A stretch of 64,000 bases of DNA, taken from positions 6,882,001 to 6,946,000 of the forward strand of contig NZ_CP068595.1 of assembly GCF_016772475.1 (NCBI RefSeq), in the 5' to 3' direction. The notes under the pieces were generated by a model. It was not told where the DNA came from. It did no database searches and worked only from the letters and a program-made list of their open reading frames with translations. Both the position numbers and the translations under genes were made by a program. The DNA comes from Paenibacillus sonchi (GTDB lineage: Bacteria > Bacillota > Bacilli > Paenibacillales > Paenibacillaceae). Positions 43,015 through 51,162 of the stretch are shown here, piece after piece (position 1 is the first letter of the stretch; every line of letters starts with the position of its first letter).

Positions 43015-44271
43015 TTACCTCATCATGACGGTGACGTTACCGGCGGTCAGCATGATCGTGACGGCCAGGAAGAACATCAATGATACGGCGGCCAGGGCCG
43101 CGAAGACGTAGATCATGCTTTTGCCGATCGTCTGCAGACAGACTACAATCGGTGTCTCGCCCAGGGGCTGCATGACGGCGGCAGCCACGTTGTAGATCAG
43201 GGCAAGCACGAGTATTTTTATCGCCGGAAACGCGCAGAGGAACAAGATGATAATGACACCCGAAAGCCCGATGGCGTTCTTCACCAGGAGCGATGCCGAA
43301 ATCACCGTATCCGTGGCATCCGCGAACATTTTCCCGATCACCGGGACGAAGTTTCCTGTAATGTATTTGGCAGCGCGGAGGGTCACTCCGTCCGTCACTG
43401 AGCTGGTTATTCCCCTGACAGAGATCACGCCGAGGAACACAGTCAGCAGCACGCCCAGCATTCCGGCACCCACATTCCGCAGCAGATTGGCCAGTTGGGT
43501 CAGCTTGTATTTATCCGACATGGCGCTCACCAGATGCAGCACCGCCGAGAAGAAGAACAGCGGGAAAACCACAGTATGAATGAGCGTGCTCACCGTATGG
43601 ATCATGAACACAATCAGCGGATGGGTGACGGAGACCGTTACGATATTCCCCATGGAAGCCAGCAAGGCGAACAGCAGCGGAATCATCGCCATCATGAAGT
43701 CGGTCATGCGGTCGATGGCATCCTTGGCATAGCCAATGGCTACATTGAAACTGTTGACGGCAATGACCAGTACGACCATGTAACAGAGCATATAGGCGAT
43801 TTTACTGACGGATTTCCGTTCAAAAGCGGTCTGCAGCGTCTCCAGAATCATGCTGAGCACACTGATCATCACAATCGTTACCAGCAGCTTGCCGTTGAAC
43901 ATCACCTCATGCCACATAAAAGAAGTGAGTCCCTTCAACACACTTTTGAAGCTGAGGCCATCCTCGCCCGGCAGCAGCATATCCATCAGCGACGGGGTTT
44001 TGCCTTCGGGAAAAAATCCGCCATAGTCCTTCATCAGCTTATTCCAGTACGATTCCACTTCGCCTGTAGGCAGATTCTGCACCTGCCCCTTCACCCAATG
44101 GTCTACCGCAGAAGATGAACCTCCCTGGGGAGCAGACTGCGGCGGCGGCGACGGAGAGGGGAGTGCTCCGGCGGCGAAGGCGGTTCCTGAACACCACAGC
44201 AGCAGCAGGGCGGGCAGGAGCAGCAGAATGATTTTTAATTTTGGTGGCCGAAAAACACCGCGCGTCCGCAT
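43015..44271 (-). CDS. spoIIIAE: stage III sporulation protein AE
   Basis: 418 residues from ATG 44271 (GGGGGAAGG upstream); a longer frame starts at 44313. Signal/first helix LKIILLLLPALLLLWC, Pro/Ser-rich stretch, then a polytopic membrane domain with about six helices containing the family motif KFMIHTVSTLIHTVVFPLF-like segment and GAGMLGVLLTVFLGVISVRG. Component of the SpoIIIA channel, resembling export-gate membrane proteins. Confidence 0.94.
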   Translation of the reverse strand: MRTRGVFRPPKLKIILLLLPALLLLWCSGTAFAAGALPSPSPPPQSAPQGGSSSAVDHWVKGQVQNLPTGEVESYWNKLMKDYGGFFPEGKTPSLMDMLLPGEDGLSFKSVLKGLTSFMWHEVMFNGKLLVTIVMISVLSMILETLQTAFERKSVSKIAYMLCYMVVLVIAVNSFNVAIGYAKDAIDRMTDFMMAMIPLLFALLASMGNIVTVSVTHPLIVFMIHTVSTLIHTVVFPLFFFSAVLHLVSAMSDKYKLTQLANLLRNVGAGMLGVLLTVFLGVISVRGITSSVTDGVTLRAAKYITGNFVPVIGKMFADATDTVISASLLVKNAIGLSGVIIILFLCAFPAIKILVLALIYNVAAAVMQPLGETPIVVCLQTIGKSMIYVFAALAAVSLMFFLAVTIMLTAGNVTVMMR

Positions 44272-44319
44272 ACCCTTCCCCCGCCCCGCTTCTAACTTCC
44301 CCTCATACCCCAATGCTTG

Positions 44320-44709
44320 TCAGGTTGGCAGCAGCTTCATCACCGTCTCGATAATAATGCTGATAATCGGCACGGCCAGCACCATGATCAGCACCTTGCC
44401 GGCCAGCTCAATTTTGGAAGCAATCGATTCCTGTCCGGCATCGCGCACGATCTGCGCCCCGAACTCTGCGATATAGGAAATTCCGATAATTTTGAACACC
44501 GTTTTGATATAGATCATTTCCATGCCCGAGGACTCGGCCACCCGCTCCAGCGTCCCCAGAATCGTTCCGATCTTGCCGATCAGGAACAGGAAGATCAGAA
44601 TGCCTGCGGCCGTGGTCAGCAGGAAGGCAAACATCGGCTTTTGTTCCTTCAGTACGAGTATCAGGACCGTCGACAAGAGCCCAATTCCCACCACTTGAAT
44701 GATTTCCAT
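44320..44709 (-). CDS. spoIIIAD: stage III sporulation protein AD
   Basis: 129 residues, almost entirely hydrophobic, with about four membrane helices (MEIIQVVGIGLLSTVLILVL; FLLTTAAGILIFLFLIGKIG). The conserved EFGAQIVRDAGQESIASKIE loop precedes the last helix. Follows spoIIIAC by 9 bp and overlaps in arrangement with AE. Confidence 0.95.
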   Translation of the reverse strand: MEIIQVVGIGLLSTVLILVLKEQKPMFAFLLTTAAGILIFLFLIGKIGTILGTLERVAESSGMEMIYIKTVFKIIGISYIAEFGAQIVRDAGQESIASKIELAGKVLIMVLAVPIISIIIETVMKLLPT

Positions 44710-44718
44710 AGCCTTGGC

Positions 44719-44922
44719 CTATTGAAAAAGAAAAATCGTTTTGATTTCCTGGAGCAGGCCGTCCAGCATGCGGATGACCATAAACAGCACGATGATAAAG
44801 CCGACAATCGTTACCCAGTGGGCGATGTCTTCCTTGCCCATCTGTTTAAGCACCGTGTGGATCATGGCGATAATAATGCCGATGCCGGCAATCTGGAAGA
44901 TCGCGTTGACTTCAATATTCAT
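44719..44922 (-). CDS. spoIIIAC: stage III sporulation protein AC
   Basis: 67 residues from ATG 44922 (GAGGTG 6 nt upstream). Two helices (IFQIAGIGIIIAMIHTVLKQ and WVTIVGFIIVLFMVIRMLD) with the conserved GKEDIAHWV hinge. Channel component with AD and AE. Confidence 0.95.
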   Translation of the reverse strand: MNIEVNAIFQIAGIGIIIAMIHTVLKQMGKEDIAHWVTIVGFIIVLFMVIRMLDGLLQEIKTIFLFQ

Positions 44923-44935
44923 TCCTGGCACCTCG

Positions 44936-45454
44936 CTAAAAGATCAATATGACGATCAATGCTCCAAGCAGCAGACCCAGGCTTTTGCTCATTTTTTCAT
45001 ATTTGCCCTGATCTTCTCTGGCCGCTGTCTCCTCCTGCTTCAACTGCTGCAAAGCCAGCGCGATGTGAGTGCTCTGATTCGAACGGTCGCTGGTACCCAG
45101 CGTGCAGCTGAGCTGCCGGAGTATTTCCTTCTCCGTCCCTTTCAGGGAAGCCGTCTTCCAGTGCTCTTCCATGGCCTTCGAAATGGCATCTTCGGCGCTG
45201 CGGTCCAGCGGCGGGCTCATCTCATCGGCCGCTGTGGTGAAAAAAGCCTTCAGCGGCTCCTTCGACTGCATCCCGATCCGGCGCAGCGCTTCCGGCAGCG
45301 GGGTGTAGCCGTACTGGATCTCCGTCTCCAGCCGCTGCAGGGCGGCGATCAGGCCTCTGATGTGCCTGGGCCTGTCAGCATACTGGGCGGCCCGCTTGAA
45401 CCCGGCCAGCGTGCCTGCCAGGACGATCAGCACCGCTCCGAAGAGCTTAAGCAT
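44936..45454 (-). CDS. spoIIIAB: stage III sporulation protein AB
   Basis: 172 residues from ATG 45454 (GGGCGGTG upstream), starting inside the 3' end of spoIIIAA. Single helix at each end (MLKLFGAVLIVLAGTLAGF and the C-terminal LLLGALIVILIF) with a helical soluble domain similar to the GspF/T2SS fold (LIAALQRLETEIQYGYTPLP). Channel component; likely partner of the SpoIIIAA ATPase. Confidence 0.94.
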   Translation of the reverse strand: MLKLFGAVLIVLAGTLAGFKRAAQYADRPRHIRGLIAALQRLETEIQYGYTPLPEALRRIGMQSKEPLKAFFTTAADEMSPPLDRSAEDAISKAMEEHWKTASLKGTEKEILRQLSCTLGTSDRSNQSTHIALALQQLKQEETAAREDQGKYEKMSKSLGLLLGALIVILIF

Positions 45455-46451
45455 GGCGTTCACCGCCCTGCCGGCCTTCAGGAGCCACCAGCAGCAGACT
45501 GCGTCTCTGCCCGTCCAATATGCGGAAGGACAGCCCCGCCTCTGTCCGGTGGAGGATCACATAGCGCTCAAACATCCGGTGCTCCAGCAGTCCGCCGAGT
45601 CCGGGCCGCCGGGCCAGCTCGGACACTTCCTTGCCGTGCGCCGAAGCAACAACCGTGATGCCGGCGTGCAGCGCTTCAGTGACGGCTTCGGCATCCTCCG
45701 GCCGGCCGATCTCATCGGCGATCAGCACATCGGGCGAGAGGGAGCGGATCATCATCATCAAGCCCTCCGCTTTGGGACACCCGTCGAGGATGTCTGTCCG
45801 GGGGCCGACATCAAAAGCGGGAATCCCGCGGCGGCTGCCGGCGATTTCGGAGCGCTCATCGACGATGCCGACCTTCAGGCCCGGACGGCTGCCCTCGCGC
45901 CCGCTTCTTGTGCCCGCCGAGATCTGCCGGGCAAGATCGCGCAGCAGGGTGGTTTTGCCGTGCTGCGGAGGCGAGAGCACCAGCGTATGCATAATCCGCT
46001 GCCGCCCCTTGTCGAGCAGGTACGGCAGCACACCGTCGGCGATGCCCGGCAGCTCACGGGCGATCCGCACATTGAAGCCGGTGATGTCGCGCAGATGCTC
46101 CACGCCCCCGCCGCTCAGCACGGTCCGGCCCGCAAGGCCAATCCTGTGCCCGCCGGGGATCGTAATGAACCCCTTGCGAAGCTCTTCTTCCATCGTATAG
46201 AGCGAATGATTGCTGATCAGGTCCAGCAGCCGGTGCGTATCCTCCCGTTCAGGCTTGTACGCTTCTTCGGGACTCAGCGTCAGGCTGCCGCTAACACCGA
46301 GAAAATGGTATTTGCCTCCGGAATAATTAATCTCCAGCGGGCGGCCTTCGCGGATACGAATCTCTTCCACCTTGCCGAGCAGGGGAGCGGGCAAGCCTCC
46401 CAGCAGTGCTCTTATTCGTTCAGGAAACAACAGCAGCCAGTCATTAACCAT
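45447..46451 (-). CDS. spoIIIAA: stage III sporulation ATPase AA
   Basis: 334 residues from ATG 46451 (GGGGG upstream). A secretion-type AAA ATPase: Walker A SPPQHGKTTLLRDLARQ, Walker B LIADEIGRPEDAE, and the VGIVDERSEIAGS motif. It powers the mother-cell channel complex that keeps late forespore gene expression going. First gene of the operon, behind a sigma-E promoter; the 3' end overlaps spoIIIAB by 8 bp. Confidence 0.96.
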   Translation of the reverse strand: MVNDWLLLFPERIRALLGGLPAPLLGKVEEIRIREGRPLEINYSGGKYHFLGVSGSLTLSPEEAYKPEREDTHRLLDLISNHSLYTMEEELRKGFITIPGGHRIGLAGRTVLSGGGVEHLRDITGFNVRIARELPGIADGVLPYLLDKGRQRIMHTLVLSPPQHGKTTLLRDLARQISAGTRSGREGSRPGLKVGIVDERSEIAGSRRGIPAFDVGPRTDILDGCPKAEGLMMMIRSLSPDVLIADEIGRPEDAEAVTEALHAGITVVASAHGKEVSELARRPGLGGLLEHRMFERYVILHRTEAGLSFRILDGQRRSLLLVAPEGRQGGERHA

Positions 46452-46496
46452 ACAGAGTACCCCCAAGCTGTCCTCTACTTAAATAGCTTTAATCCA

Positions 46497-46524
46497 TACT
46501 TATGCTTGTACGCGTGCATTATGA
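46497..46524 (-). promoter_or_regulatory. sigma-E promoter of the spoIIIA operon
   Basis: Minus strand: -35 TCATAAT (46524-46518), 13-bp spacer, -10 CATAAGTA (46504-46497). This matches the sigma-E consensus (about KMATATT and CATACAnT) well. It lies 45 bp before the spoIIIAA start, as expected for a mother-cell operon. Confidence 0.7.
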
Positions 46525-46534
46525 CTATCATCTA

Positions 46535-46798
46535 TCATTTTTTTAGAATCCCGATTAAGAGAAAAGCCACCCCGCAGCCAATCCAGCCCAGCTTGCCCCA
46601 CGACAGATCCTGTGCCATCCCCGTCAGCCCCACCGCTGTGGTTAGAATCAGAATCGTCGGCCCGACAAGAGCCAATCCGGAGTTGACTGCCAGCGCCTTA
46701 TCCACCTGGTTCAGCTTCAGCATAATCAGCGCCGCCGCTATTTCCACACTCCCCGACAGCAGCCGCAGCGCCGCCATCCAGCTCACATACTTGTCCAA
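46535..46798 (-). CDS. yqhV: YqhV family small membrane protein (DUF2619)
   Basis: 87 residues from a TTG, GGAG 9 nt upstream. Three membrane helices (about 7-25, 40-58 and 68-85). MDKYVSWMAALRLLSGSVEI and LNQVDKALAVNSGLALVGPT fit DUF2619. In Bacillus subtilis it lies just before spoIIIAA, as here, and is expressed during sporulation; function unknown. Confidence 0.88.
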   Translation of the reverse strand: MDKYVSWMAALRLLSGSVEIAAALIMLKLNQVDKALAVNSGLALVGPTILILTTAVGLTGMAQDLSWGKLGWIGCGVAFLLIGILKK

Positions 46799-47112
46799 TC
46801 CGCTTCACTCCTTTTACAAATCTATTGCCGGGAATCCCGTAATTTTCTTGCTGTTATCCATGGATATGCGGGACGGGCCCACTTTAGACAGAAGAAATAA
46901 GCGAATATACCAAGTAGAAGTGTGAAAGAAATCATAGTGAACCCCTCTATAAAAAAATATCATCGGTATGATAAAATATATTTTGCGCATTTTGAACAGA
47001 TTGATCTGGAAAATATAAGTGCAGGCTCTTGGTTAAACTATGGGCTCCTTATCTTTTCAGGCACCATCCTAAAATGCAGATACAGACATCCGAAGAAGAG
47101 GGGATTTATGTC
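46799..47112. other. divergent intergenic gap yqhV-yitT
   Basis: About 310 bp, AT-rich on the right, without a credible gene. TATGATAAAAT around 46967 may be part of the yitT promoter. No hairpin of note. Confidence 0.4.
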
Positions 47113-47979
47113 ATGCAAGTTCGTAATGTTGTAATGCCGCTCGTTTCAGGGCCGGTTGCCAAGCAAGTGAAAGAAGTCGCCATCATTATTTTCTCGGCCT
47201 TTCTGGTCGCGAGCGGGCTGCGCCTGTTCCTCATTCCGCACCAGCTGCTCAGCGGCGGGGTTGCGGGAGCAGCATCCGTCATCGGTTACCTGACCAATCC
47301 GAAGTACATTTCGCTGTATTATTTTGCTATTAATCTGCCTATCCTGATCTGGGGTTTTGTAGCCGTGGGCAAAAAATACATCTTCTATAGCCTGCTGTCA
47401 GTCGTATCCACCACCTGGTTCCTGACCGTTATTCCGCTGATCAAGCTGACCAAGGACCCGATTCTGGCCAGTATTTTCGGGGGAGTCATCATCGCCGGCG
47501 GGGTGGGCTTCTCTCTTCGGGCCGGGGGCTCCTCCGGGGGATTCGATATTCTGGGCTCCATCATTACGCGCAAGCGCGACATTCCGATGGGCACCGTTCT
47601 GTTTGTGCTGGATGGGCTGGTCATTCTGAGCCTGGGCTTCTTCAAAAGCTGGGACTCCGCCCTCTACGCCATGCTCTGTATCTTCGTCAAAAGCCGTGTG
47701 GTCGATATGATCCATATCCGCCACATTAAGCTGACCTGCTTCATTATCACCAAGGAGCGGGAAAAGATGCTGAGCCGCCTCACCTGCCTGCCCCACGGCA
47801 TCACTGTAGTTAATGCGGAAGGCGGGTACAGCCACGAAGGGAACACCATGCTCATGACCGTAACCACCCGTTACGAGCTGGCCGAGCTGCGCAAAACGAT
47901 CCTCGAAACCGACCCCAAATCGTTCGTCAACGTGCTGGAGACGGTGGAGATTGTCGGCCGGTTCAGACGGCTGGGGTAG
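47113..47979 (+). CDS. YitT family membrane protein (DUF161/DUF2179)
   Basis: 288 residues from ATG 47113 (GAGGGG upstream). About five or six membrane helices in the first 180 residues (EVAIIIFSAFLVASGLRLFL; GGVAGAASVIGYL), with the GGSSGGFDILGSII motif. The C-terminal DUF2179 cytoplasmic domain (CFIITKEREKMLSRLTCLPH ... TVVNAEGGYSHEGNTMLMTV) closes the protein. Paralogues are numerous in Bacilli; transport or sporulation roles are suggested but unproved. Confidence 0.9.
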   Translation: MQVRNVVMPLVSGPVAKQVKEVAIIIFSAFLVASGLRLFLIPHQLLSGGVAGAASVIGYLTNPKYISLYYFAINLPILIWGFVAVGKKYIFYSLLSVVSTTWFLTVIPLIKLTKDPILASIFGGVIIAGGVGFSLRAGGSSGGFDILGSIITRKRDIPMGTVLFVLDGLVILSLGFFKSWDSALYAMLCIFVKSRVVDMIHIRHIKLTCFIITKEREKMLSRLTCLPHGITVVNAEGGYSHEGNTMLMTVTTRYELAELRKTILETDPKSFVNVLETVEIVGRFRRLG

Positions 47980-48020
47980 TATTAGCACAAAGCTCCCAAA
48001 CCCATATTCATACCCAAGCA

Positions 48021-48063
48021 GTCCCATCCTCTGCGGTAAGCGGAGGATGGGACTGTTTTGTTT
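48021..48063 (+). terminator. terminator of yitT
   Basis: 11-bp perfect stem GTCCCATCCTC / GAGGATGGGAC, 11-nt loop, then TGTTTTGTTTTG. Confidence 0.8.
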
Positions 48064-48262
48064 TGTGGAGATCTTGGAAGCCTCAGAGGCTTTAAGCAAT
48101 GCAGGAGGATTGGGCTCCATCCGCGGACTGGAGCGGACAGAGGAGCCCTTATTTTGCCAAAAATCTTACTTTTTCAGCAGTTACGGACTCAGGAGCCTTT
48201 ATATCGTTCGATGGAGCCCGGAATAAAGGGGAAAGGGACAAATAAAGGCATCTCAGTCCGTT

Positions 48263-48425
48263 AGTCCTGCGGAATAGACGAATCTTCTATCCATAACGGC
48301 TTTCCTGTCCGCAACGGCTGCGGATAGATCGTGAAGGAATAGGGCGATCCGTCTTCAGCATGCCCCCGTTGATTTTGGAGTGGTTGGGAATTCCTGCGGC
48401 CGTAAGCCCCATTTTGTTACTCACC
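48263..48425 (-). pseudogene. gene fragments: C-terminal tail and a DUF2007-like segment
   Basis: Minus strand 48415-48361 reads LTAAGIPNHSKINGGM, which matches the LSAAGIPHRSKINGGM segment of the intact gene at 8882-9136; the DNA is also close. It passes, one frame over, into DGSPYSFTIYPQPLRTGKP and LWIEDSSIPQD, ending at a stop at 48263-48265. No start exists for either part. These are remnants of one or two lost genes. Confidence 0.5.
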
Positions 48426-48575
48426 CACCAGGGTGATTTTGTTCTATCAAGCTATTGAGACGTTCCTAAGATACCACGCTAGAAAAGAGCAAACCAAAAG
48501 AAACTATGGCCCGCTTTAATGGGTATAATCAGGACAGCGAGTTCACGAATTCTTAAAACATAGGGGGTTTGAGAT

Positions 48576-48845
48576 TTGAAGATCCATAGAATAGATCATG
48601 CGGGTGTAGTCGTTAATGATCTCTCTGCTGCTAAAGCGTTTTTTCTCGATTTTGGCCTTGAGGTGCAAGGGGAATGGGAATCGGAAGGAGAGGGGATAGA
48701 GCTAATCCAATATATTTCGCCGTCAGATGAGCGAGAGATTCAGTTGCCTTTTGCAAATACCCCGGGAATCCGGCATCTGGCATTTGTTGTGGAAGACATT
48801 GAAGCCATTGTTGCCAGCCTTCATTCCATATTTCCCGCAAAAAAT
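48576..48845 (+). pseudogene. glyoxalase/VOC family protein remnant
   Basis: The start is perfect: a TTG/ATG region at 48576, then MKIHRIDHAGVVVNDLSAAK and AFFLDFGLEVQGEWE, the first half of a VOC domain. The middle beta-strands are missing: after GEGIELIQYISPSDE the sequence resumes at ERE-IQLPFANTPGIRHLAF and VVEDIEAIVASLHS. The last strands, with the final metal ligand, are absent; the frame runs into the lysC terminator and on by chance to 48998. Both an internal deletion and a 3' loss make it non-functional. Confidence 0.7.
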
Positions 48846-48875
48846 GTCCCGCTACCATTAGGCAGCGGGACATTT
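48839..48875 (-). terminator. terminator of lysC
   Basis: 12-bp perfect stem AAATGTCCCGCT / AGCGGGACATTT followed on minus by TTTTTT, 45 bp after the lysC stop. Confidence 0.85.
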
Positions 48876-48918
48876 CAGTTAAGGCAAGCTGTAAGGCGGG
48901 GCCGAAGCCTTCCGGCTT

Positions 48919-50172
48919 TTAGCGGCGGTCCTTCGGGCCTCCGACAAACGCCTGCTCTTCTGTATCCAGATTGTAGGCGGTGTGAAGCGCCTGGATAATC
49001 TTTTGCAGATTGCCGGATTCAATTACGCATGACACTTTGATCTCGGAAGTGCTGACCATCTTGACGCTCACGCCTTCCTTGGAGATCACATCGAACATTT
49101 GCGCCGCTACACCGGGATGGCTGACCATACCCGCGCCGACAATCGATACCTTGACCAGATTATCCTCGGAGGTGACTTCGCGGTAAGGAAGCTCGCTGTG
49201 AAGCCCCTCGATAACCTTTTTGGCATGCGCCAGCTCGCTCAGTGCAACGGTGAAGGAGAAGTCGGCCTTCTCGTTCTGCACACCGCTCTGCACGATGATA
49301 TCGACGTCCACACCCTCCTCGGCCAGCTTGCCGAATACCTGTGCGAGAACTCCCGGCACATCCGGCACCCCGAGAATACTGATCCGCGCCACGTTTTTGT
49401 CATATGCAATTCCGCTAACTACCACACCCTGCTCCATGCTTGCTTCCTCCTTCACAACAGTACCTTCATTATGATTAAAGCTTGATCTGACGACCAGCTT
49501 CACCTGATATCGTTTGGCGTATTCCACAGCCCGCGGATGCAGCACAGCTGCCCCGAGATTAGCCAGCTCCAGCATTTCATCATAGGAGATTTCATTCAGC
49601 TTGCGCGCTGTCTTCACGATACGCGGGTCCGTGGAATAGATGCCGTCCACGTCCGTATAGATTTCGCAGACATCCGCTTGGATGGCTGCAGCCAGTGCTA
49701 CGGCTGTAGTGTCCGAGCCGCCGCGCCCCAGTGTGGTAATCTCCCCGTCCACGGTCATCCCCTGAAAACCGGCTACGATCACAATCTGCCCGCGCTCCAG
49801 CGACTCCAGAACCCGGCGGGGATCGATTTCATTGATTCGTGCCCGGCCATGCGTCTCATCGGTCCGGAATCCGGCCTGCCAGCCGGTATAAGATACAGCG
49901 CTGCGGCCAATCCCACTCAGGGCGATGGACAAAAGCGCAACGGAGATCTGCTCCCCGGTTGTCATCAGCATATCCATTTCGCGTGCAGGCGGCTGCCCGT
50001 TCAACTGTTTGGCCTGATCGATCAATTCATCCGTGGTATCTCCCATGGCGGATACAACCACAACACAGCGGTGACCCTCATCCTGCTTATCTGCGATGCG
50101 CCCCGCAACACGTTTCATTCGTTCAATGTCGCCGACGGAGCTGCCTCCGAATTTCATGACATAAAGTGACAA
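48919..50172 (-). CDS. lysC: aspartate kinase
   Basis: About 417 residues from a TTG at 50172 (AGGGAG 11 nt upstream), giving SLYVMKFGGSSVGDIERM. The kinase domain has VMKFGGSSVG, MTTGEQISVALL and GRGGSDTTAVALAAAI. Two C-terminal ACT domains (VARISILGVPDVPGVLAQVF; VKVSIVGAGMVSHPGVAAQM) bind allosteric amino acids. It makes aspartyl phosphate for lysine, diaminopimelate, methionine and threonine. The long-form single chain is of the alpha-type. GTG 50184 is an alternative start with poor spacing. No lysine riboswitch was seen upstream. Confidence 0.93.
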   Translation of the reverse strand: MSLYVMKFGGSSVGDIERMKRVAGRIADKQDEGHRCVVVVSAMGDTTDELIDQAKQLNGQPPAREMDMLMTTGEQISVALLSIALSGIGRSAVSYTGWQAGFRTDETHGRARINEIDPRRVLESLERGQIVIVAGFQGMTVDGEITTLGRGGSDTTAVALAAAIQADVCEIYTDVDGIYSTDPRIVKTARKLNEISYDEMLELANLGAAVLHPRAVEYAKRYQVKLVVRSSFNHNEGTVVKEEASMEQGVVVSGIAYDKNVARISILGVPDVPGVLAQVFGKLAEEGVDVDIIVQSGVQNEKADFSFTVALSELAHAKKVIEGLHSELPYREVTSEDNLVKVSIVGAGMVSHPGVAAQMFDVISKEGVSVKMVSTSEIKVSCVIESGNLQKIIQALHTAYNLDTEEQAFVGGPKDRR

Positions 50173-50344
50173 AGTCCATTTCACTCCCTATTTCGGTCTA
50201 TGTAACAGCTTATAATTTGGTCTCGTGCTTTAAACCAGTATAATACGAAAAACACCTCATGCGTTAATAGTTTCACAAAAAAATCCGCTTATTTTCTGAA
50301 CACCAATTTTTCCCTGTCCAGAACCTTCCATGAATCCTGAGCAA

Positions 50345-50625
50345 GTGGAAAAGGTTAACTAAATCGCATAAGCACCATGTGCTCCACAAAATAAATGGAA
50401 TAAGGCCAACTAATCCGTTCTCACACCATGTGCTCCACAGAATAGGTGGAAAAAAGACAACTAATCCGTTCTCGTACCGTGTGCTCCATAGGATAGGTGG
50501 AAAAAGGACAACTAATTCAGCACATTCCGCCCCTGACGGAGTAATTTCGCCCAATTAAGTTTACTTTTTCCACTTAAGTCTTACGATTGCTGCCTTCTGA
50601 GGAAAATTAGGTTCCCTTTTTCCAA
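50345..50625. repeat. dispersed palindromic element, copy B (GTGGAAAAAGG-type units)
   Basis: Four direct units begin at 50345, 50395, 50446 and 50497 (50-51 bp apart; GTGGAAAAAGGACAACTAAT in the best copy). A centre CAGCACATTCCGCCCCTGAC... is shared with copy A. Two inverted units lie at 50554-50573 and 50606-50625 (52 bp apart). Between direct units lies CCGTTCTC...TGTGCTCCA. Confidence 0.85.
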
Positions 50626-50693
50626 CTATATAGACTGGCCTTGAAATCCGTAGTCTTCATGCGGGACAACCATAGTGGATTTTTTTGAATGAC

Positions 50694-50871
50694 TGCACTT
50701 TGTGCAACAGAATACTTCTGATTCTGCGTTGAATCGCCTTCTGCTGTATTTCGTGCAACAGATTTTCGGATATCGCGTCCAAAACAGCTTTTTCAAGGGA
50801 ATCTAATGTACAGAGTGCAATAGATGGAGCTTTTCGACTGATTTATGGGTTATTCTGCTGCAGAGAATGCA
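50694..50871. repeat. array of four 13-bp dyads (locus 3)
   Basis: TGCACTTTGTGCA (50694, perfect dyad), TGTATTTCGTGCA (50745), TGTACAGAGTGCA (50807), TGCAGAGAATGCA (50859). Intervals are 51, 62 and 52 bp. Each is followed by AAYAGA. Confidence 0.8.
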
Positions 50872-51107
50872 ATAGACATTCTTTGCCGCCCATTGGCGGC
50901 ACTTCAGACGATGCAATCTCGGAGAAGGCCCTCAATTTGGCTTCACCAAATTCGAGGCTTCCATAACCATGTCGTATGAATCGGACATCGTTATTTCAGG
51001 ATAGAATGTGAATTCTGACCTGATTAGAAAGAGACTCGCATCGCACCCGCATCGGCAATCCGCATCTGGATGGGCCTGCTTGCTTCCATTCATAATTTCC
51101 CAAAACT

Positions 51108-51133
51108 AAAAAACCCCCGCCGCAAACGCGGGG
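51108..51133 (-). terminator. terminator of efp
   Basis: CCCCGC / GCGGGG stem with 7-nt loop, followed on minus by GTTTTTT, 30 bp after the stop. Confidence 0.75.
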
Positions 51134-51162
51134 AGGCTGAAAATATCACTTCGCTTGACAAT

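Larger units (their letters stand above)
47980..48575. other. 596-bp gap with terminator and gene debris
   Basis: Left: yitT terminator. Centre (48060-48260): no ORF or ribosome site recognised. Right of centre: gene fragments near 48270-48420 (separate entry). The last 100 bp probably hold the promoter of the glyoxalase remnant, but no clear hexamers were found. Confidence 0.5.
50173..51162. other. long intergenic gap lysC-efp with two repeat systems
   Basis: About 990 bp with no gene. From left: possible lysC promoter (TATACT near 50240 on minus, weak -35), palindromic element copy B (50345-50625), four phased dyads (50694-50871), 200 bp without feature, efp terminator. The 93-codon open frame over 50273-50554 is only a translation of the repeats. 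Confidence 0.6.

Noticed and set aside
46506..46517. TGTACGCGTGCA within the spoIIIA promoter as a further dyad copy
   Set aside because: Spacer is 2, not 3 bases, and no second copy at 51-62 bp; probably chance within the sigma-E promoter spacer.
46922..47134. 70-codon plus-strand frame before yitT
   Set aside because: No ribosome site, low-complexity AT-rich code, overlaps the yitT start region.
50173..50400. Lysine riboswitch upstream of lysC
   Set aside because: No L-box conserved elements or expression platform could be found; the region is promoter plus repeats.
50273..50554. 93-codon minus-strand frame with repeated ILWSTW motifs
   Set aside because: It is the translation of the 51-bp repeat units; no start site and no similar frame at the other copy.
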